Source: Ephydatia muelleri
Lineage: Eukaryota > Porifera > Demospongiae > Spongillida > Spongillidae
Reading direction: 5' to 3'
Assembly: GCA_013339895.1 (NCBI GenBank)
Contig: JABACO010000008.1
Span: forward strand, 3,489,490 to 3,553,489
DNA: 64,000 nucleotides
Made by a program: the position numbers and the translations under genes. This document shows, in pieces, positions 45,008 to 55,831 of the stretch (positions are counted from its first letter, which is position 1; each line of letters starts with the position of its first letter). The notes under the pieces were generated by a model. The model saw only the letters and a program-made list of their open reading frames with translations, was not told the origin of the DNA and ran no database searches.

Positions 45008-45046
45008 TTGCACACACACACACACACATACACACACACATACACA

Positions 45047-45089
<43 letters not shown>

Positions 45090-45097
45090 ACACACAG
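45008..45097. repeat. (CA)n microsatellite
   Basis: Counterpart of 33,578-33,670 in unit 2, with a different repeat length and interruption pattern. Confidence 0.95.
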
Positions 45098-47160
45098 TTC
45101 CCGAACCATCTGTTGTATCCAGTCCATTGTCCAGGGTAAGCTCCATGACAACTGCCACAAAAAGGCACTGCATTATACTATTAACCCTTCTGTGCCTAGT
45201 CTTTACGCTATGCGTCGACAGAGCTGCACGTGCTTCAGGAACATCTCTGGGCATGGAAACAACCTTCCCAGCAGCAGTCCCTGCTCCAACCGCTAGTTCA
45301 GCCAGCTCCTCCACTGTGTCCTCACTGAAGGTGTCTGACATTCAACGGTCATCCGTTTCCATCTCTGCACCCCTCCAGTTATCCCTGTTTCCATCTGACA
45401 TCAGGCTGAAAGTGGGTCAGAGCGCCGACTTGCTCTGCGAAGCCACTTCAGCTGTCATGCTCACCTGGTTATTCAGATATACTTCTTTTCTTCCCGGGAA
45501 TGTGGAGGTGGTGGAGGGTCCGACCAAATCCTCACTAACCATCCACAATATGACTGCTGACAATGGTGGGGAGTACGTGTGTGTTGCTACTCTCGCTGGC
45601 AGCAGTCCATTGTACGCCATTGCATCGGTCATCTTCCTCGGTATGTTGTGTGTGTTTTGGTCAAAGGGAGTCTCACATTTTGTCCCCTTTGCAGAAGCAA
45701 TAACAATTGAAGTGGTACCTAACAGAGATGTGCTAGTTGCTGAGAATGGAGCCACTAACTTCACCTGCACGCTGACTTGCGGCTGCAGTGGAACTCAACT
45801 TACCTGGCAGCGAGGGGGAAGTGTACTGCCATCAACTGCTCTCTATAGTAGATTGTGCTGTACCTCGAAAATGTCAAAAGATCCGATGAAGGGACATACA
45901 CATGTGTGGCGACCAATGGTCTTCTAGGGATGGCTAGTGTGGATGTGCATCTCCAAGTCAATGCCTCAAGCAGTGAGTAACCATGGTAAAGATGCATGAA
46001 CCATATTCTGTCTCCTCTTCCCCCTCAGGCATTCCTCCTCTCCTACCAACAATCTCCATTGTGCCTGGTGTACTGAGTATTGCTGAAGGGTTAAGTGCAA
46101 ATTTCACATGCAACTCCTCACAACCTGCACAATTCGTGTGGGTCGTTCAATGCTGTGGCGCCGTTGCCGGGCAACATGGAGGTTCAGAATGTGACCTCTA
46201 CAGTGTCAGTGCTAAGGGTTGTGAGTGCTGGTCTGACCAATGCAGGCTCTTATTACTGCAAGGCCTTGTTTGCTGACGGACAGGCAACCACTGCATATGC
46301 TGATCTCATTTTTATTGGTAACCAATCAGCATGGAAGGGACTGATGTTGGGAGGTGGTTCATTACATTTCAGAGAAGGCCACAAAATGTGGCAGGTGTGA
46401 TTTGAAGCAAATCATTTGCTCTATGTTTTCACACCTGGTCCTATTCAAAGTACACGTCAGAAATGCTCTGGTACTCACAATGTAACTTTTTTTGTTGCTG
46501 TTTGTAATTAAAATCAGATAAACCCATTGAATGAACTTGGATTTTGGTTTGTTTTTCATTTGTTGCATGTTTGCTGATCATTGAATGCATTTGCCTACAG
46601 TTGTATTTGCAAGCATTCAAGGTTCTTTACTGGATTGTTGTATGCAGTGTTTTTTAAGGCACATATGACATATTTGTAGAAGGTATTGATTTGCATGCTC
46701 ATTTCTCTGCAGAAACGTTGAAAGTGAAAATCCAATCAGTATATCTCCACTCACAGTCAGCAACGGAACAGCTCTTAGTGTGGTGTGTTCTCTTGATTGC
46801 TCGTGTGGTGGGGCTCACCTGAGCTAGAGTAGAGCTGGATACCAGGCACTCCCATGCATCCTCTGCTGCCATTACCCTTGGCAACTCTGGCAGGAGCCTT
46901 ACCCTGTCGTTTCCTGTGGCTACTACTGACATTGGTGGGGAGTACATATGTATGGCCTCAAGCGATTTACAACCTCCACCAGCAAGTAACACACTGTTGC
47001 TTCAAGCATCCTAGATACATTTCAACGCTAGATTTTGAAGTGTGTTAAACAATGTGAACTTCAGTACATCAGTGACAATAATATGGTAATGCAATTATTT
47101 TGTTTCAGGGCGGAACATGTTCTCGTCCCCAGTCCACTGAATTATTATCACACGACAACC

Positions 47161-50100
47161 ATGGCTGGCGAAAAGGCTCGCGTACCTCCAGGAGCAATTC
47201 CGAATAGCATGAGCTTTGCTCTAGGTGGACTAGCGGGGTAAGTTATGCATTATCGTAGTGAATAGTTTGTATGGCTTAAGCGTGAGCGAATGATGTATAG
47301 GTTTAGTAAAGCTATACTGATGCCTAACTTTGCGTGCTTGCACTGAATTACATTGCTATTCAACATCAGGCCCCTTTGAAGCATCTCATTGGTTTCCTTT
47401 ATTAGGATGACGGCGACTGTCTTCGTTCAGCCACTCGACCTGTTGAAAAACCGCATGCAGCTGAGCGGTAAGGGTACTAGTAGTTAGTGTGCTCTCTAGA
47501 TGGTTGAATAGTGGTTTTCTCTACAGGAGAAGGAGGCGCGGCCAGGGAATACAAAACAAGCTTTCATGCCTTCGCGAGCATCGTAAAGAAGGAGGGAATC
47601 TTTGGTATATACAATGGGTGAGGAACGAGTATGTGCGTAACAATTGTACTTGAACCGGTAATAAGTACCAGATTCAGACCACCGTAACAGTAAGTCAGTC
47701 AGTGTTTTATTATGACTGTTACAAAGGTGCAAGGGCAAATTTTTAGGCAATCTAACGATGCACACACAACCATGATTTAGATATTGCATCCAAAAATGTG
47801 TTGATCAGTCACAGATATGCATGCATATGCTTGCTGCACTTGTAACCTTATAAGTACATGTACAGTACAAAGTAATTCTCACACTGGCTAAAGAACCCCA
47901 TTACTTCACTAATGCATCACTTCAATACTCCAAGAACAAGAATGCGTAGCCCAGATCAGTGTAGTATGTCATGTCTGTTCACTTCCCCAGTTTTGCCAGT
48001 TCATATTATGAACAAAAGGTTATAATGGACACACAAAATGTGCTTAAACCGGGGTGACATTTATTTGTATGACTAGTTATGGGGTTACATGCATGTCAGT
48101 ATTGCACTTGTATGCATATTCGAAGTGATTATGATCAACACAATATAACACACAGCACTGCATGAATGGTGAGGCAGATAATTCTCGTTTTGTGAGCATG
48201 CATGTTTATATGCACTTGGCGTTCAAAGAGCTAATCAAGACAAAACACAGACCTATTGAAACAAAGCATTGTACTGAATGTCAGGAAATCCTCCCGCATT
48301 TGCTTCTTTGATATGGTATTTCAAAAGGGCATGATTCAGTTTGTCGTTTGATGGTCCGCTCCCACTGAAGTGACTAAAACAAAGAAAAAAAAAAGGTTGT
48401 TCTACCAAAAGAGAGAGTCAAATGTTCACTATTGCATAGTGTAGTTAAGGTGGAAAACATGCTACGCAATGCATAATTGCAGAGGGAGTATATAAGATGT
48501 CCTTCAAAGCTACCAGTACATATGGAGCATTGAATTTGCTTACCCACATGACCTTCCATGTACGGATCCCATTGGTTCAGGCTCTCTGCTGGGCTCCTAC
48601 GGCAGGCCACTTATAGCACTGTGAGGCTCGGAGTGTTCCAGTCCCTAACTGACAAGCTGTCAAGGTTAGCTAGCAATTCATGCTCATGAAAATGATAGCA
48701 TACTTTTCCCATCAGCTCAGATAGAAAACCTCCTGGAGCTATTGTGAAGATCTTGATGGGTATCCATTATTATTTTGACACTTGTTTGTTGTAGTTTTGA
48801 CGATTCTTGCTACTTTAAAGCATGGACATAATAAAGTACACCCTGTCACCCCTCCCCCTCCCCTGTCCATGCTATGAGTACGAGTTGAAATTTGTCCAAA
48901 ATCTGCTTCGTCCAATAACCTTTGATAAGGATAGCTGTGGTACTGGTGGGGAGTGTTTCATACATGTATTGTTGAGCAATTTAATTGTGTCATTAAAAAA
49001 CTGTTTTGATGTAGTGTGTGAAGGTCCACTGTCAGCAGTTCAAAGATGGTGAATGAGAGTTGCGAATTGTTTACCTGTGCAGTTGACTTCCAATTGGATT
49101 CTATACATGTAGGTATGACAGCAGGAGCTTGTGGAGCTATGGTTGGCAATCCTGCAGATATTTCCTTGATACGAATGACAGCAGATGGAAGGTGAATGCT
49201 TTGCTGTCATGGTGACCCATGTGTTTTTATGAGAGACAAATTGGTATGGTTCCAAATCACCTTGCCTACTGATTTCACACAGTAGATATTTGTTTTGAAA
49301 GTACTGCATCTAAAGCAATTGGACCGTAGTATTGCAAGCTAGGTTTAGTGTTAAAATCGTTTTCAGTTTTCGATACATTTTAAAGTGATAATGATACATG
49401 TACATTGTTTTCATGCCAGTTAATAATATGCCTAACAAAAAGAAAGATCACCAATGATGTGTGCGTGTGACTAAGTTGAATGTATTCTCATTAGGCTTCC
49501 TGCAGAACAAAGACGAGGGTACACCAATGTCTTCAATGCCCTGGCTAGGATCACCAGAGAAGAAGGCATTTTGACACTTTGGAGAGTAAGTTGCCTTCAT
49601 TGCTGTGTCAAAGATGAGCCCACGTCTATAGGGTTGCGGGCCAACTGTGGTCAGAGCCATGGTCGTTAATGCAGCACAACTAGCCACTTATTCCCAATTA
49701 AAGCAGTTTTTGCTTTCAACTTGTAAGTATGTGGGATGTTACATCCTTGAGGATTGGTTTGCTTAATTTGATTGGCTTGACTCCCACCTCTCTGCAGCAT
49801 ATTTCACAGACAATGTCATGTGTCACTTTGTGGCTAGTATGATTAGTGGACTGGTTACCACCATCGTTTCAATGCCTGTGGACATTGCCAAAACCAGGTA
49901 TGGCTATGGAATGAGTGTACCCTAGATACAATGCCTCCTCCCATTCTCTCCCCAACCTCCTCCCCTTCTCTCCTCTCCCCCCTTCTTTCCTCTTTTCCCT
50001 CCCCTCCCTCTCTCCTCCCCATCTCCTCTTCCCTACCCCTCTCTCTCCCTCCCCTCTCTCTCCTTTCCCCTCCTTCCCCTCCCAGGGTCCAGAATATGAA

Positions 50101-50750
50101 GATTGTGAATGGTGTTCCTGAATACAGAGGAGCAGTTGTAAGCCCTAGGTTCACTGTAATAACATAACACATACACTAACAGCACCAAATCAGCTCATAA
50201 TTAACACCATACACTTGCAAAAAGGTAACAAGTTAAGATGATTCATTTAGTACATATAACAACCCTAAATGTCATAGTACACAACCAAAAGTTTATCATT
50301 GTTACAGGATGTAAGCAACGAATAGCATTGGCACAGGACTGTAACGTGCATGTACCAGGACTGTTCATTGTGTGATATAGAAAAATTTTGGTTGTGTAGT
50401 GGGAATAAACAACTCTGTAGATTTATTTATTCCTTTTCTAGTTTGTTAGATAATGAAAATACACACACTACAATTGCACACATAACCATCAATATCTACT
50501 CACTGACAATTTGCATGTATTAGCACTGCATTGGCTTTGGGTACCATTAGCAATGGTACTTGAAGCTGTTTGTTGAACATGGATATTCCCACAGGACGTT
50601 CTGAAAAAGGTGATTGAGAGAGAAGGGGTACTCAGCTTGTGGAAAGGGTTTACGCCGTACTATGCCAGGCTGGGACCACACACTGTACTCACATTTGTCT
50701 TCCTTGAGCAATTTCGTATTTTGTACTATAGAACATTTGTTAGCCACTAG
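47161..50750 (+). CDS. SLC25A11: Mitochondrial 2-oxoglutarate/malate carrier, paralogue B
   Basis: Eleven exons: 47,161-47,237; 47,406-47,467; 47,527-47,617; 48,581-48,664; 48,716-48,759; 49,113-49,191; 49,495-49,585; 49,632-49,722; 49,798-49,897; 50,086-50,137; 50,595-50,750. All phases agree and give 308 residues, about the size of SLC25A11. The three carrier signatures are QPLDLLKNRM, NPADISLIRM and MPVDIAKTR. The second (NPA[DE]..LIRM) with MTADGRLP is typical of the oxoglutarate carrier. GLLRQATYSTVRLG and FTPYYARLGPHTVL also match. It exchanges 2-oxoglutarate for malate across the inner mitochondrial membrane. There are six membrane helices and no presequence, as is normal for the family. 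It is the intact partner of broken copy A. Confidence 0.95.
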
Positions 50751-51995
50751 GTGTTGTCCTGGTTACACGTTTGCAACGTCTTTAAGAATTCTGTTTTGCT
50801 GACCTTGATAAATTGACACATATGATTGCTTGTCAGTGAAACATTCAGCCAAAAAGGTTACATCAATACGTATGATACTAGGTTCCAAGTCACCTGTATG
50901 TCCCTGTACAAAGAGTGTTTGCAGGTCAGCTCTGTGTAATAGAAGCAAAGTGCCTCTTCTATGATCAGGCAGGTGGAATAATGGATTGGGTCAGCAAGCA
51001 ATATTGTGCCAATGATGGTAAGTGCTGTGGCCTTAAAAGATGGCTGGGCCAAACTAACTTAGTGGAGGGGGAAAAAAAAACCCTATGAGCATGTCATGGT
51101 TAAAGGGTCCACACTGCTATGGTGAATGATGTTGGCTCAAAATGTGCAAATGTCCAGCAGGTATTTGCAGCTTGTGACCAACACTGCAGTACAAGAAGTC
51201 ATACTACACACTCTAAGGCTGAACTAGCGACACTGCGAAACCACGTGCTTTGGTGTATGTATCCCAGGAGGGGTAATGTTATTAAAAATAACAATTCAAA
51301 TCTGTAAATGTCTTTGGTCCATGAGAGTTGCAAGTACTAAAGTAGTGTTCTGGATTGAAAGCTGACACCTTGTGCGGGTTAGAGCAAACATTCAGAGATA
51401 GATACTTCCGTTGTTAGTTACCTTTGGCTGTTAACAGACAGCTGGCTCAATAGGTTTCACTGGTCACGCGTAGAAGCACTTTTGCATTGAAAATTCATGG
51501 TGGTGGGGGATGACTCCACATTCTAAAATTTTTAAGGTTATGCAAACTATACCAAGGTCCATGCGAGACATCAGCCTAGCTATCCCCGTCCCAAATGCGA
51601 AGTCAAGACACATGCGTTACAATGTATGCCTCATCCATTGCTCTTAGTTCCTTCTCTTTCCCTCCCACGTCATCCTAACTTTTGCCTGCGTCCAGAGATA
51701 GTATATCCTTCTGCTTGAAAACATTGATTCTAACGCTTTGCGACGGGGTCTTCAGATGCCTCAATAAAGTAATAAACTGCTTTTTTTCGGCCACTTGGAT
51801 GCGAAGAGTCCTAATTTTGTACGTCGTCATTTTATTTTGGGTAATTAGAATTTCGCACTACAACGATGATTATTATCTTTATCCATAAATAGATAATTGA
51901 CATGTTTTGTAAAATGATAAACAATGTATATATAAAATAACGCTGTACATGTTGTCTAAACATTTGAATCACAAGCACTAGGAATACGAGTAGCT
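50751..51995. other. Intergenic region between carriers B and C
   Basis: No gene recognised. The final part (51,822-51,905, CGTCGTCATTTTATTTTGGG onward) matches 39,215-39,295 of unit 1. This shows that unit 1 lost the 1.3 kb that includes the last exon of the carrier. Confidence 0.6.
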
Positions 51996-54918
51996 ATGAG
52001 GGAAGGCAAGAACTCAACCCACGTCCAAGCCGGAAATGTACCAAAAGGAGCGAACTTTCTACTTGGAGGCCTGGCAGGGTTAGCAACGCGTACTTTACTA
52101 GCATCTGCGCTTCAATGTTGTGCTGCGATGAATCGCAGCTCACATAGTGCACGCCCATTTGAACGTTATTGAGGCGCCAAATGGTTTATAGCATCATTTA
52201 GTCATACACAGCACCATATATGGTGCATGACCTTTTATTATCACATGATCATTTGTGGCCCACTTGCACTATTGCGCATGCGTTTGCAGTTCTGTTTTAT
52301 GCAGTGGCGCTTCACAAGTTGCACCACAAAGATTAATAATATCGCATACTGATGTACGGGTAATTTGCTTTACAATTCATGCCTCCTTTCACCTCTATGA
52401 AGCATTCTTCATTGACCATATTCATTCACATCCTCTTCCAGTTCATGTTGTAATGAATGGTGACAGTATATTGGTTCCTTGAACCACTTTATTGGTGGTT
52501 AGTATGTCAACAGCACTTGGTTGTACACTTGTGCTTTTAAGTTTTCCTTTTTTCTTCTTTGTTTTGCAGCATGTCAGCAATTGTATTTGTGCAGGCCGTT
52601 AGATTTGGTGAAGAATCGCATGCAGCTTAGTGGTAAGTTGCCTTGGTAACGGTAAGAGCCTTAAAATAGGCACGGTGTTAAGAGCTTTCTGCACATCAGG
52701 GGTAAGGGGTTTCTGGACATGGGCTTAGGGATAAGGCAAAACATCAGAGCTATTGTTTGCCTAAGATTGTGAGAGTGGCAGTTGTGCATGCATTGTATAT
52801 TGTAAGTAACAAAACTGCAGCTGTCATATTGATGTCTCATTGGTGTGCAGGGGAAGGTGGAGTTGGACGAGAACACAAGACAAGTCTGCACGCCATTGTG
52901 AAGATTACTCGCAATGAGGGGATACTGGGCCTCTACAATGGGTGAGCACTACTAAGAATAATGTTTGGCCTCTGTAACACATTTCACCTATATTATAAGC
53001 TGTGTACTTTATTGGACGTTTTACTGATGCTCAAAGCAAACTATTCTCCATCATTGCCTAAGCCCACGAAACATGTACATATTCCAATGGTGGGGGAGGG
53101 AGGGATCTTAGAACAGCCTGCGGAAGAGCGGTTTAAAAGCTTTAAGATGTTTACTATGTGTGTTCATTTGAACTCCCGAATCTTTCTTTTTACTGCACAT
53201 GGCAGGTTGTCAGCAGGCTTGTTTAGGCAGGCAACCTATGGTACAGTCAGAATGGGGATCTACCAGTCTCTGTATGACCACTTCACCAGGTATTATTATA
53301 ATCACTAATGATTTGCACTAAAGGACAGCACACTATTCCCTCAGTGCAGATGGCACACATCCTAGTGCAGCAACAAAGTTATTAGCTGGTTAGTATTTCC
53401 ACTATTATGGTAGTCCATGTAACATTATGGTTTTTGGAAGTGAAAATGGATGTGTACATGCAGCTCCTTCCCCCTCCCCTTCCCCTCCCTTTCCCCCTCC
53501 CCTTCCCCTCCCTTTCCCCCTCCCTTTCCCCCTCCCCTTCCCCCTTCCCTTCCCCTTCCCCCTTCCCCCTTCCCTTCCCCTCCCCTTCCCCTCCCCTTCC
53601 CCCTTCCCCTCCCCTTCCCCCTTCCTTTCCCCTCCCCTTCCCTTCCCCTCCCCTTCCCCTCCCCTTCCCCCTTCCCTTCCCCTTCCCTTCCCCTTCCCTT
53701 CCCCTCCCCTTCCCCTCCCCTTCCCCTCCCCTTCCCTTCCCCTTCCCTTCCCTTCCCCTCCCCTTCCCCCTTCCCCCTTCCCCCTTCCCTTCCCTTCCCC
53801 TCCCCTTCCCCCTTCCCTTCCCCTTCCCCTCCCCTTCCCCTCCCTTCCCCCTTCCCTTCCCCTCCCCTTCCCCTCCCTTTCCCCTCCCCTTCTCCTTCCC
53901 CTCCCACTCCCCTTCTCCCTTCCCTTCTTGTTTGGCCACCAAAGGGTGACTTCAGTAGGGGGAGAGGCTGGTGGAGTGTGATCCATCATGTGATAGGCAT
54001 ACAGTCATGTGATAATCAGCCAATCATGTGATAGGCATCCAGTCATGTGATAATCAGCCAATCATGTGATAATCAGCCAATCATGTGATAGGCATCCAGT
54101 CATGTGGTACCCACCTACAACTTTTGGCTCTGTGAATTCCATGACATAATGAAATGGCAAGGAAGTTGGTATCAGGTGTGATTGGGGAATTGCAGGAGGT
54201 AAGGAAGGAGTCTGCCCTTCCAATCTCCAAGTGGCTTCTGAGTGTGCACATAGCTGTGTAGGTACAACACTTTGTGGGCACTGCTAGGGCATTGTAGGGC
54301 ACTGCTAGTGGTGGAGAGGGCATTGTAGGTTAAGGGTTCATCTCATAGCAACCTGTGACCTTTATGCATGCAATGAATAACGTTCTATGTGACCAAACTT
54401 GTTGTCATTGTGTCAAGCTTTTGGGTATGCTAAAATGGTGCCACTGCTACCATCATGCCGCTGCTACCATCATGCGGCTGCTACCATCATTCGCCTCATG
54501 TGCACAGAATCATTTTATGTGCTCAGGATAAAGCCATATAGGATATGCATGTACTACAACATCCTATTGTCATGTACTGTAACATTGCTCTTGTTGTGGC
54601 TGTAGGTGTGTTTGCTGGTGCCTGTGGTGCACTTGTAGGCACTCCAGCTGAAGTGTCTCTGATAAGAATGACTGCAGATGGGAGGTAGGTGGTAGTAGTG
54701 CTCTGACCTTTTAATGAATACTCTTCTCTTCCAAAATAGGCTTCCCCCAGAGAAGCAGAGAGGCTACAAGAATGTATTCAATGCTTTAGCCAGGATTACT
54801 GGAGAAGAAGGTTTTGGAGCCTTATGGAGGGTAGGCTATAATGGTAATGGTGGGATGTGTGGGCTTCAACTTTTGGTATGTGTGTATGTGTGTTGTGTGT
54901 TTGTGTGTGTGTTGTGTG

Positions 54919-54996
<78 letters not shown>

Positions 54997-55651
54997 TTTC
55001 CTGTAGGGTTGTGGGCCAACAGTGGTTAGGGCAATGGTTGTGAATGGTGCAGAGCTTGCCACCTACTCTCAAGCCAAGCAGTTCTTGTTGGAAACAGGTT
55101 AGTTGTAGATGTATGAACAGTGTTTTCATGGGTTCAATTTTGCATGGAAAGGCTATAATTTTAATGACACACATACAATGGTCTTGCCCACTCATGGATA
55201 GCTTATTTCCAAGACAATATCACATGCCACTTTGTGGCGAGTACTCTAAGCGGCTTTGTCACAGCAGTTGTTTCAATGCCAGCTGACATAGCAAAGACCA
55301 GGTACAGCAGGGAGAAGTGCATGGTGCCATTTGAGTGGTTTATTTGTCTGCTCTGTGCGGGCACTTCACTTATGCACCTTCCCTCAGAGTACAGAACATG
55401 AGAACGATAAATGGAGTCCCAGAGTATTCTGGAGCAATTGTAAGCTTTCCCTTTCCCCCCTTCCCCCACAATAATGGTGCCATTGTCAACAGGACGTTTT
55501 GAGAACAGCCATTCGAAAGGAAGGCTTCTTCAGCTTGTGGAAGGGTTTTACTCCGTACTTGGCTCGGATCGGTCCGTACACAGTGTTGTTTTTTATTTTT
55601 CTCGAACAGTACAAAATTCTGTACTATAGAAACTTTTGCAACCATGTATAG
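51996..55651 (+). CDS. SLC25A11: 2-oxoglutarate/malate carrier paralogue C, with a +1 frameshift in exon 2
   Basis: Exons: 51,996-52,078; 52,570-52,632; 52,851-52,941; 53,206-53,289; 53,345-53,388; 54,606-54,684; 54,740-54,830; 55,007-55,097; 55,202-55,301; 55,388-55,439; 55,493-55,651. Exon 2 is 63 bp where B and D have 62. There is one extra G after GTGCAG, just before the codons for PLDLVKNRMQLSG, so the normal splice shifts the frame. An acceptor eight codons further in (TTTGTGCAG) would restore the frame but delete MSAIVFVQ from helix 1. The rest is clean: GTPAEVSLIRM, MPADIAKTR, LARIGPYTVL. It is either a recent pseudogene, an altered-splice variant, or an assembly error. Confidence 0.85.
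53463..53930. repeat. Long polypyrimidine tract (CCCTTCCCC)n
   Basis: About 465 bp of almost pure C/T on the plus strand, in intron 5 of carrier C, built from CCCCTTCCC and CCCCTCCCCTT units. Such mirror-like purine/pyrimidine tracts can form triplex (H-DNA) and stall polymerases. The Pro-rich and Gly/Lys-rich ORFs over it on both strands are artefacts. Confidence 0.95.
53985..54103. repeat. Minisatellite, 17-20 bp units in a 38-bp pattern
   Basis: Alternating CATGTGATAGGCATCCAGT and CATGTGATAATCAGCCAAT units, about six in all, in intron 5 of carrier C. Confidence 0.9.
54437..54490. repeat. Short tandem repeat, 17-18 bp x3
   Basis: Three copies of GCTGCTACCATCATGC-type units in intron 5 of carrier C. 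Confidence 0.8.
54880..54995. repeat. (TG)n microsatellite at an acceptor
   Basis: A TG run of about 110 bp that ends 11 bp before the exon 8 acceptor of carrier C. Long TG runs next to acceptors can affect splicing. Confidence 0.95.
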
Positions 55652-55831
55652 TGATGTATATTTACTTATGTCACCTGATTTCCGGACGCGACGCTACCGC
55701 ATTCCTAATACTGTAGCATGACTTTTCGTACGAAATACATATATATACACGGGAAGGTCAAGCACGTACCGTTTTTATTTGTGAATATTAGTGGGGGTTA
55801 AAGTTGAGGTCGATCGGCTCATCACTCGACG

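Larger units (their letters stand above)
43013..47014 (+). pseudogene. Truncated duplicate of the Ig gene (3' half), decayed
   Basis: Corresponds to exons 10 (tail only) to the last exon of the gene at 26,664-35,558. The visible damage: a 635-bp TE in the first full exon; a 9-bp loss plus an 8-bp frameshifting loss near 43,850; a 4-bp loss in the exon at 44,300-44,429; a frameshift near 45,845; a +1 near 46,141; and Trp-to-stop (TAG) at about 46,825. There is no signal peptide or 5' part. The GC splice donor is kept (44,430). It cannot encode the protein. Confidence 0.9.
43013..52484. repeat. Tandem segmental duplication, unit 2
   Basis: Collinear with 31,666-41,214. The left junction lies inside Ig exon 10 and is preceded by a fragment of the 10,752-type MITE end (CTCGTACCCAGACCC, about 42,960-42,975). 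The right end falls in intron 1 of carrier C. Confidence 0.9.

Noticed and set aside
44980..45927. 315-codon ORF running through a CA repeat into Ig sequence
   Set aside because: The start lies in an intron-like CA microsatellite. The Ig part is an exon of the decayed duplicate, which is frameshifted further on.
53382..54031. Long Pro/Leu-rich and Gly/Lys/Arg-rich ORFs on both strands
   Set aside because: All six frames are open because of the CCCTTCC repeat; they are translation artefacts inside a carrier intron.
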